A DNA stretch of 64,000 nt from Bacteroidales bacterium (lineage in GTDB: Bacteria; Bacteroidota; Bacteroidia; Bacteroidales; P3): NCBI GenBank assembly GCA_022482545.1, contig JAKVOZ010000005.1:1-64000 (forward strand). The letters run 5' to 3'. Of this stretch, positions 47,245-56,465 are shown piece by piece. The first letter of the stretch is position 1, and each line of letters starts with the position of its first letter. The position numbers were made by a program, and so were the translations under genes. The notes under the pieces are model-generated. The model ran no database searches, had not been told where the DNA came from, and was given only the letters and a program-made list of their open reading frames with translations.

Positions 47245-48345
47245 TTATTTTGATAAGTAACTATCTATAAACTTTTCTAACTCTTCCACCTGAATATTTG
47301 ATTTCAATATCTTACCATGTTCATCTGCTAAAATAACATAAGGGATATATTGAAAATCATATCTTTGTGTTATTTCTTTTCCATTACCTATTAGAGATAA
47401 CCATGGAAATGGATTCTTTTGTATGTAACTTGTCCAATCATTAGGGTTAGTATCCAAAGAAATACTTACTATTTCAAGTCCTTTACTATGATATTTTGTG
47501 TAAAGAGATTTTAGTTTTGGTATAGATTCTTGGCATGGTTTGCACCATGTTGCCCAGAAATCTACTAAGATTAATTTACCTTTAACGTTTCTTTCTGTAT
47601 AAACTTTGTTATTGTTGTCTTGTGCTGAAAAAACCAACTCTTTACTTGTTACTGCTTTTATCTTTTTATCTTTATATGCAGCAATCAAAAGATTTAACCA
47701 TGGATTATCGCTCTTTTGTTCACTAAGTTGAGCACAATATTGCATTACTGGATTACTATCTTCATTAGAAATCAAAGACAATTGCCCAAGAATTATTGAA
47801 TAAGGAAAACCACTATCCGGATATTTTTTCAAATAATCCTTATATAAATTAACTTGTTCTTGATATATCTTAGTATTGTTTTGTCCTTGACTTAAATCAA
47901 CAAAAGTCTTATTAACTTTTTGCCAAAAATCAGAAAAATCTTCTGCTTGCTTACTTCCAGAATAAGATACCTTTAAATTAGATTGATGATTAAGATATTC
48001 TTTAACTCCACTTATTGTTACTGTTATCTTTTTACCTTTTTCAATAGGCAAAGGAAGATTGCAAGAGAACTGTTGTTGTTCATTAACAACGACCAATGCA
48101 CATTCTTTAATCTTGCTTTTGTCAAACTTCAATGAATCAAATTCAATTGTTATCTTGCCATTAGTAAAATCTTTTTGAGCCAAAACATCTTGCTGACGAT
48201 TGTTTATTTGTTCAGGGTCTGCATAAATAACATAAACTTTACCACTCAAAACTTCTGGAATATCAACAGTAAGGCTTGTTGTTCTACTACAAGAAACAAA
48301 AACCATACTTATTATTGCCAATATTAAACAAATTCTTTTTTTCAT
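47245..48345 (-). CDS. TlpA-like thioredoxin-fold lipoprotein
   Basis: A lipoprotein signal (ICLILAIISMVFVSCS) is followed by a DUF4369-like beta domain, a helical middle and a C-terminal thioredoxin domain. The redox motif is CKPC in VDFWATWCKPCQESIP near residue 270. FPWLSLIGNG and the cis-Pro YIPYVILADEHGKI complete the fold. It probably reduces or exchanges disulfides in the periplasm. Length is 366 residues. The stop directly abuts the HhH-protein gene. Confidence 0.9.
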   Translation of the reverse strand: MKKRICLILAIISMVFVSCSRTTSLTVDIPEVLSGKVYVIYADPEQINNRQQDVLAQKDFTNGKITIEFDSLKFDKSKIKECALVVVNEQQQFSCNLPLPIEKGKKITVTISGVKEYLNHQSNLKVSYSGSKQAEDFSDFWQKVNKTFVDLSQGQNNTKIYQEQVNLYKDYLKKYPDSGFPYSIILGQLSLISNEDSNPVMQYCAQLSEQKSDNPWLNLLIAAYKDKKIKAVTSKELVFSAQDNNNKVYTERNVKGKLILVDFWATWCKPCQESIPKLKSLYTKYHSKGLEIVSISLDTNPNDWTSYIQKNPFPWLSLIGNGKEITQRYDFQYIPYVILADEHGKILKSNIQVEELEKFIDSYLSK

Positions 48346-48370
48346 ATTTCTTAATATGTTTTAATTCTTT

Positions 48371-49081
48371 TTATTTCTTTTTTGTTGTGTCTTTATCTCC
48401 TGCTTTTCTAACAAGTATTTCATCAATCATACCATATTCCAATGCTTCTTTTGCTGTTAGCCAATGGTCTCTATCTCCATCTTTTTCTATTTTTTCAATA
48501 GGTTGACCACTATGTTTTGATATTATTGAATATAGTTCTTGTTTGGTTTTCAATATTTCACGAGCTGCTATCTCAATATCTGATGCTTGTCCTTCTGCCC
48601 CTCCAAGTGGTTGATGAATCATAACTCTTGAATGTTCTAATGCAGTACGTTTTTTTGGACTTCCAGCACATAAAAGAACAGATGCCATTGATGCTGCAAG
48701 ACCTGTACATATTGTTGCAACATCTGGATTAATATATTGCATAGTATCATAAATACCTAACCCTGCTTGAACATATCCTCCAGGAGAATTAAGATAAATT
48801 TGAATATCTCTATTTGCATCTACACTTTCAAGAAACAATAATTGAGCTTGAATAATATTTGCAACATCATCATCTATTGCTGTCCCAAGAAAAATTATTC
48901 TTTCCATCATCAAACGAGAAAAAACATCCATTTGAGCAACATTCAATTGTCTTTCTTCAATAATTGTTGGATTAATATATGCACTTCTAAGATTATAGTA
49001 GTTCTTATAACGATCCAACGTTAAAGTATTTATGCCTTGTTTCTTAATAGCATATTGATTAAATTCACTTTTTAAGTCCAT
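48371..49081 (-). CDS. clpP: ATP-dependent Clp protease proteolytic subunit
   Basis: ClpP is the serine peptidase chamber of the Clp protease. The catalytic Ser is in [11 protein letters not shown], the His in [14 protein letters not shown] and the Asp in [21 protein letters not shown]. The 236-residue length includes an N-terminal extension common in Bacteroidota. clpX is not next to it in this window; the TlpA-like gene follows after 25 bases. Confidence 0.95.
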   Translation of the reverse strand: MDLKSEFNQYAIKKQGINTLTLDRYKNYYNLRSAYINPTIIEERQLNVAQMDVFSRLMMERIIFLGTAIDDDVANIIQAQLLFLESVDANRDIQIYLNSPGGYVQAGLGIYDTMQYINPDVATICTGLAASMASVLLCAGSPKKRTALEHSRVMIHQPLGGAEGQASDIEIAAREILKTKQELYSIISKHSGQPIEKIEKDGDRDHWLTAKEALEYGMIDEILVRKAGDKDTTKKK

Positions 49082-49111
49082 AGTCTTTTATTTTTCAAAT
49101 TTATACAATTG

Positions 49112-49119
49112 CAAAATTA
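49112..49119 (-). promoter_or_regulatory. -7 promoter element of clpP
   Basis: TAATTTTG on the minus strand, 31 bases before the clpP start. The remaining gap up to dprA (334 bases in all) holds the dprA promoter and CTTCGTTT-type words near 49215, and nothing else that was recognised. Confidence 0.5.
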
Positions 49120-49379
49120 CGAATTTTTCTATAATAGAAATTATTATTATCGTTTTTTTAAACAAAAAGAAAAATAAGAAAAAAAATATATCTTTAATCT
49201 AATGAAATATATCTTCGTTTTATGCAATTATTTTCAAGAAATAAAAAAATATTACGAAGAGTTAATAAAGCATTGATTATCAATAGTGGTTTATCAAGAT
49301 TAATATTTCTTTTATATTATAAAAAATTATTGTACAATTAAAAATATACAATAAGAAACTTTTTATTACTTTTTTTGAT

Positions 49380-49387
49380 TATTTTTG
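49380..49387 (+). promoter_or_regulatory. -7 promoter element of dprA
   Basis: TATTTTTG fits TAnnTTTG, 29 bases before the start codon. Confidence 0.45.
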
Positions 49388-49415
49388 TAGGATAAAAAAT
49401 AAAACTAAAAAAGAT

Positions 49416-50513
49416 ATGGTAAATATTTATGAATTAGCTCTAACAAAGATTTATGGTATTGGAGTAAAATCAGCTTTAGAGATATTAAAAAATCTTGGTT
49501 CTGCGCAAGCACTATTTAATGAAAATGAGAAAGCATTGAGAACTATCTTTAAAACAAGAGAAAGAACTATCAATGATATTCTTAACAAAACTATGTTTAA
49601 TCAATGTGAGCAAGAAATAGAATTTATGAATAAGTATCATATTAACTCTTATTTTATTAACAATAAAGATTATCCAAAAAGATTAAGAAATATTGATGAT
49701 CCTCCTATATGTCTTTTTGTTCAAGGTAAAGGAAATCTTGAAAGAGAACGTGTTGTAGCTATCGTTGGTTCAAGAAACGCCACTGATTATGGACGAATTA
49801 TGACAGAAAACATTGTACAAGAATTAAAGAAACTTAATTGTATAGTTATAAGTGGTCTTGCTTATGGTATTGACAGTATATCTCATAGAAGTTGTCTTGC
49901 AAAACATATTCCTACTTTTTGCGTACTTGGACATGGATTAGATATGATTTATCCCAAAGAACATTTTTCTCTTGCACAAGATATGATAGAAGAAGGAGGC
50001 TTAATCACTGAATATTTTACTAAAACTAAACCAAGTCCTTATAATTTTCCTAAAAGGAACCGTATCATTGCAGGCTTATCTGATTTAGTTATAGTAGTAG
50101 AAGCTGCAAAAACAGGAGGAGCATTAGTTACTGCAAGACTTGCTAATGATTATAATAGAGAAGTTTTAGCTGTGCCAGGACGTTATGGTGATAAATATAG
50201 CGAAGGTTGTAATTTTCTCATTGAAAGCAATCGCGCATCAATAGTATCTGATATGTATTCTATTTCAAGAGTAATGAATTGGGAAGAAGTACCTCAAACA
50301 ATTGAATTATTTAAAGATGAATATAAAGGTAAAGATTTGAAAGGTAACGAAAAGAAAGTTTATGAAATAATTAAAGCAAGAAAAGAAATCAACATTGATG
50401 ATATTGCTATTGAATCTTCTCTTGCTTTAAATGATCTTTCCAGTGTTTTACTTAATTTAGAACTTAATGATTACATTGCTTCTAAACCAGGAAAGATATA
50501 TAAAATCATATAA
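49416..50513 (+). CDS. dprA: DNA-processing protein DprA
   Basis: DprA loads RecA on incoming single-stranded DNA during transformation. The N-terminal SAM-like helices (IYGIGVKSALEIL) are followed by the Rossmann-like core with VAIVGSRNATDYG, VISGLAYGIDSISHRSCL, FCVLGHGLDMIYP and NFPKRNRIIAGLSDLVIVVEA. A winged-helix C-terminal domain (NEKKVYEIIKARKEINIDDIA) is present. Length is 365 residues. Its last 8 bases overlap the convergent gpsA gene. Confidence 0.95.
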   Translation: MVNIYELALTKIYGIGVKSALEILKNLGSAQALFNENEKALRTIFKTRERTINDILNKTMFNQCEQEIEFMNKYHINSYFINNKDYPKRLRNIDDPPICLFVQGKGNLERERVVAIVGSRNATDYGRIMTENIVQELKKLNCIVISGLAYGIDSISHRSCLAKHIPTFCVLGHGLDMIYPKEHFSLAQDMIEEGGLITEYFTKTKPSPYNFPKRNRIIAGLSDLVIVVEAAKTGGALVTARLANDYNREVLAVPGRYGDKYSEGCNFLIESNRASIVSDMYSISRVMNWEEVPQTIELFKDEYKGKDLKGNEKKVYEIIKARKEINIDDIAIESSLALNDLSSVLLNLELNDYIASKPGKIYKII

Positions 50514-51492
50514 AATGTTCGCTTAACATCTCAAATTCTTTATGTGCCGAAGCTCCATTATAAAGAATACGATACACAGCTTCTGCTATTGGCATCTTTA
50601 CTTTAAAATACTTATTAGTTTGATTAACGCTTTGTGCTGAATAGTATCCTTCTGCGACCATAGCCATTTCAAGTTGAGCAGAAATAACAGAATAACCTTT
50701 ACCTATCATTTGCCCAAATGTTCTATTTCTACTATGTTGCGAATAAGCCGTTACAAGCAAATCTCCAAGATAAACCAAACGTTTAGTATCTCTTTCTCTT
50801 GGAGCAACAACATTAAGAAAACGTTCCATCTCTTGAACAGAATTAGAAATAAGTACCGCAATGAAATTATCGCCATATCCTATCCCATTTGCAATACCTG
50901 CTGCCAAAGCATAAATGTTTTTTAATACTGCTCCATATTCTATTCCTTCTATATCATCTGAAAGCACTGTCTTAACAAAACGACAATTTATATTCTTTGC
51001 CACATTCTTTGCTAAATGTTCATCTTCACTACCAACAGTTAAATAAGTTAATCTTTCTTGTGCTATCTCTTCTGCATGAGAAGGTCCACTAACAACAGCT
51101 TGTTGTGTAAAAGGAATATCATATTTTACACGAAAATAATCTGATACGATTTGATTTGTTGATGGTACAATACCTTTAATAGCAGATATTATCTTCTTAT
51201 CTTTAAAACTTTCTTTTTCTACATCTTTCAATGACACTTCTAAAAAAGCTGCTGGAATAACAAAAAATAAATATTCAGCATTAGATAGAATATGATTTAT
51301 ATCATTACTTACTTCTATTTTTTCCTTTTCTAATTCACAAGAACGTAAATATAAAGGATTATGTCCAAAGTTAGTAACACTTTCAACTATTTCTTTCTCT
51401 CTAACCCACCAATAAACCTTATCATGAGTTTCGCATAATATCTTAACAATAGCTGTTGCCCAACTACCACTACCAAAAACTGCTATATTCAT
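50506..51492 (-). CDS. gpsA: Glycerol-3-phosphate dehydrogenase [NAD(P)+]
   Basis: GpsA makes sn-glycerol-3-phosphate for phospholipid synthesis. The NAD-binding motif is VFGSGSWATAIVKIL at the N-terminus. AIKGIVPSTNQIVSDYF, the catalytic lysine in YGAVLKNIYALAAGIANGIGYG-type sequence, and YLGDLLVTAYSQHSRNRTFGQMIGKG are all present. Length is 328 residues. It follows the M49-like peptidase gene by 6 bases. Confidence 0.95.
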   Translation of the reverse strand: MNIAVFGSGSWATAIVKILCETHDKVYWWVREKEIVESVTNFGHNPLYLRSCELEKEKIEVSNDINHILSNAEYLFFVIPAAFLEVSLKDVEKESFKDKKIISAIKGIVPSTNQIVSDYFRVKYDIPFTQQAVVSGPSHAEEIAQERLTYLTVGSEDEHLAKNVAKNINCRFVKTVLSDDIEGIEYGAVLKNIYALAAGIANGIGYGDNFIAVLISNSVQEMERFLNVVAPRERDTKRLVYLGDLLVTAYSQHSRNRTFGQMIGKGYSVISAQLEMAMVAEGYYSAQSVNQTNKYFKVKMPIAEAVYRILYNGASAHKEFEMLSEHFI

Positions 51493-51498
51493 ATCTTT

Positions 51499-53133
51499 TT
51501 ATTTTAAACCTAACTCTTGTTTACCTTGAATGTATCTAATATCAATAGGAATACCTTTTGAATTAATATTATCTAAATCTTTTTGTAAATCACTGTGTAT
51601 TGTTGCATTATCTTTTGCATACGATTGAGCAAAATCATAATCTCCTGTTCCTTCTATTTTAAGTACTAATGCGCTCCAATCTGCAATAGCTTGTCTTGCC
51701 TTATCATAATTTATCGTATATCTTCCATTATCATCTCTTGTAAAAGCTCCTGCTTTCTCAAAGAAATTAAAACACATCATATTTGCTTGACCATGAGCCT
51801 CCGATGCACCAAAACGAACCGAACGGAAGATTCCTGCAATGAATGTTGTTATGCTTTCTTCTTCTGTAATGTTTGTTATCTCTCCTTTTTTTATTAACTG
51901 ACTTACCATATACAAACCAAGAACATCTGCTTTTGCTTCTTCATATGCAGAATATTGATTTTTCAAGGCTTGTCTTGCTGTTCCTTTGCCATTGATTGTA
52001 TTTTTTATCCCAAGACCATGAGCAACTTCGTGAAATGTTACATTAGAAAAGAAAGCATTGAAATTAATTTTTTGCATTTGTTCTTCATTCATCACTTCTT
52101 TTGCAATAGGAATAACAATATTATCAAACTTAGCTTTCATTGCGTTCTTTAACTGAAAACGACGAGAACCTTTTTTTATCTGTACTTTCTCATCATTAGG
52201 TAAGTTGATTGCTATTGTTTTTCCACCAGCATTGCAATCTCCTCCATAATATACTACATCATAAACATTAATATCAGATTCTGTTCCTGGCACTTCTTGT
52301 TTAAATCTTTCTTCACAAGGAAGTCCTTTTTGCAATTCTGGTAATAATTTTATGTATTTAGAAAGATTCTTACTCCATTGAGGGTCCTTTACAAGAATAA
52401 ATGCTTCGTATGCTGCCTTATAACCAAAAAGTCTATCTTCATAGTTCTCTATTGGTCCGACAACAAAATCAAGGTCGCTGTTTTTCATATTCATCCAAGC
52501 CAAATCTGATTCATAATAATCATCTGTTTGCAATGCTTTTATTCTTTCTTTCAAATATGTTTTTAATCCTTCATCTTCTGCCAAAGCAACTGCTTTATTC
52601 AATAAAGATACTGCTTTATCTATCTCTTGTTTATACTCTTGATGATACCATTTCACAATAAGCTTACCTTGTTTATCTCTACGAACAACAGTATAAAGGC
52701 TTGTCTTATTGTTATCTTGAATTTTCTCAAACTCTTGTTTTGTCATATCTTGTGGATAAAACGTACAACCAAGCGGTTTTGATCCAACTCCTTTGACAAA
52801 TGGTTTCATATTGTCCATCCTATCCCAATAACCATAATTAATCATAGCAAACTCCCTTGTGTCTTTATCTTTTATCTTCATTATCTCATTCTTATTTCCA
52901 AATGTTTGCTTCCAATACAAATCGTCCATAATCTTTGACACATCAAAAAAGATAGAAAGTATTTGTTTTTCTTTTGGTGAAAGATATGATATGTCTGTTG
53001 ATAATCTTACTTGTGCATATTGCTCCACTTTTTCTTTCATACTATTCTTTGTTTGTGCTTGAACATTCTGCTTACTTGAAAAAACATTCATAAGCATAAA
53101 CATTCCAAGACTTATTACTCCTATTTTCTTCAT
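51499..53133 (-). CDS. Secreted zinc peptidase, M49 (dipeptidyl peptidase III)-like
   Basis: The 544-residue protein has a signal peptide ending near VQAQT. The zinc site is HEVAH in VTFHEVAHGLGIK near residue 375, and the third ligand and following acid are in YEEAKADVLGLY about 35 residues later. This resembles the HExxxH plus EECRAE layout of M49 peptidases, with the shorter HExxH spacing. Family members in Bacteroidota are sometimes given unrelated names in databases. It is probably a periplasmic or outer-surface aminodipeptidase, but the activity is inferred. Confidence 0.8.
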   Translation of the reverse strand: MKKIGVISLGMFMLMNVFSSKQNVQAQTKNSMKEKVEQYAQVRLSTDISYLSPKEKQILSIFFDVSKIMDDLYWKQTFGNKNEIMKIKDKDTREFAMINYGYWDRMDNMKPFVKGVGSKPLGCTFYPQDMTKQEFEKIQDNNKTSLYTVVRRDKQGKLIVKWYHQEYKQEIDKAVSLLNKAVALAEDEGLKTYLKERIKALQTDDYYESDLAWMNMKNSDLDFVVGPIENYEDRLFGYKAAYEAFILVKDPQWSKNLSKYIKLLPELQKGLPCEERFKQEVPGTESDINVYDVVYYGGDCNAGGKTIAINLPNDEKVQIKKGSRRFQLKNAMKAKFDNIVIPIAKEVMNEEQMQKINFNAFFSNVTFHEVAHGLGIKNTINGKGTARQALKNQYSAYEEAKADVLGLYMVSQLIKKGEITNITEEESITTFIAGIFRSVRFGASEAHGQANMMCFNFFEKAGAFTRDDNGRYTINYDKARQAIADWSALVLKIEGTGDYDFAQSYAKDNATIHSDLQKDLDNINSKGIPIDIRYIQGKQELGLK

Positions 53134-53235
53134 AGTTTTTTATTATTTTCTTATTTTTTATTAAAATTCTTAAACTGCGAAATTAATATTTTTTATTTAC
53201 TTTCAAGACTATTTTTTAATAAAATCTTATTTTCT

Positions 53236-53267
53236 TTGCTTTTTTTAAAGATTTTTAATTACTTTTG
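53236..53267 (+). promoter_or_regulatory. Promoter of the OmpH-like gene
   Basis: TTG at 53236-53238, a 21-base spacer and TACTTTTG at 53260-53267. Confidence 0.6.
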
Positions 53268-53307
53268 CCAAAAATTATTTTAGTAACTTTTTAACACAAA
53301 ACACAAA

Positions 53308-54054
53308 ATGGAAGAGAACAATATCAATAACGAAACAAATCCTCAACAAGAGAATATCTCACAACAAGAGAACATAATAAACGAAAACAATAATAACGAA
53401 AAAGTAGAAGATATGGTCAATCCTATTTTACCACCAAAGAAAACAAACAAGACTAACCTCATCTTAATCATCATTTGCTTGGTTTTATCTTGCTGTGCTT
53501 TTATTTTTTCTTGTTTAAACTTCTTTTCCAGTAAAGGTGATAAGAACATAGGAAAAGCACCTAAGGTTATACAAAAAGGTGATTTAAGAGTGGCTTACGT
53601 AAATACTGATACCGTTCTTGCAAAATATACTATGGCAAAAGATATGGAGAAAAGCCTTAAAGCAAAACAAGCTCAAATGGAATCTTCTTTGAAACAAAAA
53701 GCAATGACTCTTCAAAATGATTACCAGAACTATCTTAAAAATGGTAGCAAACTAACTCTTACTCAACAAAAAGAAAAAGAAAAAGAATTAACACAAAGAC
53801 AACAAGCATTGCCTGGCCTTCAACAACAAATGATGGCTCAATTGCAAGAAGAACAACTAAAAGAAAACAAAAAACTTCTTGATGCTGTTTATGCTTTTAT
53901 TAAAGATTACAACAGTAAACATGATAAATACAATATTATTCTTTCTCGCTCATATTCTAATAGTCCAACGCTTTATATGGACGAAGGTATGGAGATAACT
54001 GATGAGATAGTTAAGGGATTGAATGAAGAATACAAGGAGTATAAAAAGAAATAA
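53308..54054 (+). CDS. OmpH/Skp-like membrane-anchored protein
   Basis: The 248-residue protein has an Asn/Gln/Glu-rich cytoplasmic start, one membrane helix (LILIIICLVLSCCAFIFSC, residues 51-69), and a periplasmic Skp-like domain. That domain begins with LRVAYVNTDTVLAKY and continues as a long coiled coil rich in Gln and Lys, ending with YNIILSRSYSNSPTLYMDEGMEITDEI-type strands. Classical Skp is a soluble chaperone of outer-membrane proteins; this one appears to be tethered. It is preceded by a good promoter. Confidence 0.87.
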   Translation: MEENNINNETNPQQENISQQENIINENNNNEKVEDMVNPILPPKKTNKTNLILIIICLVLSCCAFIFSCLNFFSSKGDKNIGKAPKVIQKGDLRVAYVNTDTVLAKYTMAKDMEKSLKAKQAQMESSLKQKAMTLQNDYQNYLKNGSKLTLTQQKEKEKELTQRQQALPGLQQQMMAQLQEEQLKENKKLLDAVYAFIKDYNSKHDKYNIILSRSYSNSPTLYMDEGMEITDEIVKGLNEEYKEYKKK

Positions 54055-54101
54055 TCTTGTAACTTTTTCTTTTACAAGTGTATCAAAATAAAGAAAAACT
54101 T

Positions 54102-55244
54102 ATGTATAAACAAATAAGTTATTTTAAAAGTCTAAATTCATTAAGATTTTTTGCTGCTTTATTAGTACTTTTTCACCATAGTGAAACAATGAAAATAAAA
54201 TATCATCTATTTAATCTTAATGAATTTAGTTTTTTTAATAATGGAAATAATGCAGTATTGTTTTTCTTTGTATTAAGTGGCTTTCTTATCACATATCTTT
54301 TATTAAAAGAAGACAATAAAAACAAGACTATTAATGTAAAAAGATTTTATTTGAAACGTGTTCTAAGGATTTGGCCTATTTATTTCTTACTTATTATTTT
54401 AGGGACAATATGTTTACCATTAATACTAAATAAATTTTCACCACACTTGTATGAATTTCCATACTCATTTAATCAATCTTGGTACTATTTCTTTTTCTTC
54501 TTTCCGTGTTTAGTTCTTTATCATTTCGGTCATCATATATTAGAACCTTTATGGTCAATAGGCGTTGAGGAAATATTTTATCTTATTTGGGCTCCTCTTT
54601 TTAAATTTCTAAGAAAATACATTCATATTATACTCTATCTTGTAATTATATTAAAAATTATTGCTATGATAGTAGTGAGAGTATGTTTAAGTGCAGATAA
54701 TGAAATAGCCTATCTTGTCAATACTTATTCTTTTGAAGCTATGGCAATAGGCGGTCTTGGTGCTTATTGGTTATTTAATATTAAAAACAAAAAAATTAGT
54801 GATTTATTTATATTTAAAAAATGGATTCAATTGATAGTTTATGCTATTGTTTTAATTTATTTGTTTTTTAATAACAATATTCATAATACAATCTATGATA
54901 TAATTTTTAAAACTCCTATCTTATCTTTTATTCTTTTAGAATTCTTATATCTATATATCATAATTGCATCTTCTTGTGCAGAGAACAGTATTATACACAT
55001 AGAGAATAAAATACTTTCTTATTTAGGAGATATTTCTTATGGCGTTTATATGTATCATATATGGGTAGTATCTTTTGTAGTTATTATCTTGAAAAAATAT
55101 CTTATTCTATTTTCTCCATTTGTTTCAACAACAATATTTTACTTACTTGTTATTTCTGGTACAATTATTATATCTGCCATCTCTAAACGTTATTTTGAAA
55201 ATTTATTTACAAAGAACTTATATAACAAAATAGTAAAAAAATAA
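54102..55244 (+). CDS. Acyltransferase 3 family membrane protein (OafA-like)
   Basis: The polytopic protein has about ten hydrophobic helices in some 380 residues. The family signature SLRFFAALLVLFHHSE lies at the N-terminus with the catalytic histidine. FVLSGFLITYLLLKE, YLKRVLRIWPIYF and SIGVEEIFYLIWAPLF follow. Such enzymes O-acetylate sugars on surface polysaccharides or lipids. The ATG at 54102 is preferred over the in-frame GTG at 54078, which would add only MYQNKEKL. No sugar biosynthesis cluster is next to it. Confidence 0.88.
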   Translation: MYKQISYFKSLNSLRFFAALLVLFHHSETMKIKYHLFNLNEFSFFNNGNNAVLFFFVLSGFLITYLLLKEDNKNKTINVKRFYLKRVLRIWPIYFLLIILGTICLPLILNKFSPHLYEFPYSFNQSWYYFFFFFPCLVLYHFGHHILEPLWSIGVEEIFYLIWAPLFKFLRKYIHIILYLVIILKIIAMIVVRVCLSADNEIAYLVNTYSFEAMAIGGLGAYWLFNIKNKKISDLFIFKKWIQLIVYAIVLIYLFFNNNIHNTIYDIIFKTPILSFILLEFLYLYIIIASSCAENSIIHIENKILSYLGDISYGVYMYHIWVVSFVVIILKKYLILFSPFVSTTIFYLLVISGTIIISAISKRYFENLFTKNLYNKIVKK

Positions 55245-55408
55245 ATAGAAAAATATTTTATTGTTTTTAGACGAACTATCACTTTTCTTGGTATTCACTT
55301 TTTGATGATAAGTGCTCACAAAATTTTAGTATTTTTAGGAGATATTTTCATCTTTTTTGACTCTGTTGAAATGAAACGAAGAGATATTTTAATGGAATCA
55401 AAAGATAA

Positions 55409-55426
55409 TAAAATAGTTCTTTATTC
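55409..55426. repeat. Dispersed repeat, family D, partial copy
   Basis: TAAAATAGTTCTTTATTC is identical to 8914-8931, and GAATCAAAAGA just upstream also matches family D. The 438-base gap that contains it also has a perfect palindrome TCCTATAATTATAGGA (55505-55520) and a more GC-rich stretch at about 55540-55625. Confidence 0.6.
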
Positions 55427-55682
55427 TATTTCATTAGTTTAGCAAAAGATTTTGGTGATAAAACTATTGATTTTTGTCCTTTTAGAACACTTTTTACCCA
55501 AATATCCTATAATTATAGGAAAAATAGAACAATTTCAACTCTGTATGCTTTCAAAAATCACGGACAGATGACAAGTGGCTTGCACTTTTTGAACGTATGA
55601 GGCGTTATCGCAGTTTCGTTTTTAGACAAACAAGTATTTTTCTTTCTTTATTAGATTTTGTTATGATATTTTTGTAAAATAT

Positions 55683-56354
55683 TTATTTATTATTAGATAT
55701 TGCTATTAATTGTTGATTATCAAGTATTTTAAATTCTTTTCCCCTTGAAATGATTATTCCTTCTTTTGTCATATCGCCTATAACGTTGGCAAGAGCAGGA
55801 CGAGTTACTCCAAACTTATCTGCTATTTCTTGTTGCGAATTAGGTATGGAAAAAGAGAGATTGTTGTTTTGCTTGCTGATATTCAAAAGATAACCAGCAA
55901 AATTGCTTCTTATGGTTTTGAAACATAACATTCTAACTTTTGTAGTTAAGAAAGCAGAACGATTACTTATCATCTTAATAAAATTTATCATCATCTGTTT
56001 GTTATTTTCAAGCATAAAAGTGAAATCCGATTTTGATATAGGCAAAGAAACAACTTCACTATTTGCCACGACTTCAACAGGCATTTTATTTTGCTCTGCA
56101 TAGAATATTGCAGGAGCAAGAACATTAGGAGCAGAAATAGTTTCTATTTTTATGTTTCTACCTTCCACATTAGACATTATTGTTGCTACCTCACCAGAAA
56201 GAAGAAGATGAATAAAATCATAACTATCCCCTTGAAAAACTATTGTTTGTCCTTTTATGTATTTGCGTCTACCAACACTAATACTAAGCACTTTCTTCAC
56301 TTGTTCTATATCCATTGAATAAAACAAAGGACATTGTAAAATATTTTCTTCCAT
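55683..56354 (-). CDS. Crp/Fnr-family transcriptional regulator, probable HcpR
   Basis: The 223-residue protein has an N-terminal cyclic-nucleotide-binding-like domain (YIKGQTIVFQGDSYDFIHLLLSGEVA) and a C-terminal helix-turn-helix (SQQEIADKFGVTRPALANVIGDM). It lacks the cysteine cluster of Fnr. It is divergent from hcp and the operator at 56388-56405 lies between them, so it most likely activates hcp in response to nitric oxide or related stress, as HcpR does in Porphyromonas. The sensor chemistry cannot be read from the sequence. Confidence 0.88.
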   Translation of the reverse strand: MEENILQCPLFYSMDIEQVKKVLSISVGRRKYIKGQTIVFQGDSYDFIHLLLSGEVATIMSNVEGRNIKIETISAPNVLAPAIFYAEQNKMPVEVVANSEVVSLPISKSDFTFMLENNKQMMINFIKMISNRSAFLTTKVRMLCFKTIRSNFAGYLLNISKQNNNLSFSIPNSQQEIADKFGVTRPALANVIGDMTKEGIIISRGKEFKILDNQQLIAISNNK

Positions 56355-56387
56355 AATGTTGCAAAAATATTAAAAAAATTTGTGGTT

Positions 56388-56405
56388 TTGTAATATTTAT
56401 TACAA
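56388..56405. promoter_or_regulatory. Crp/Fnr-type operator of hcp
   Basis: TTGTAATATTTATTACAA has perfect 8-base arms around TT. Its centre is about 43 bases before the expected transcription start set by TACTTTTG at 56426-56433, the normal position for class II activation. It is the only such site seen near this regulator. Confidence 0.75.
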
Positions 56406-56425
56406 CGTTTTTTTATTTTGGAAAG

Positions 56426-56433
56426 TACTTTTG
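56426..56433 (+). promoter_or_regulatory. -7 promoter element of hcp
   Basis: TACTTTTG fits TAnnTTTG. The -33 region lacks TTG, which suits an activator-dependent promoter. AAGGAGG at 56451-56457 is a strong ribosome-binding site before the ATG at 56466. Confidence 0.65.
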
Positions 56434-56465
56434 CAACATAAACTTAAAATAAGGAGGAAAAAACT

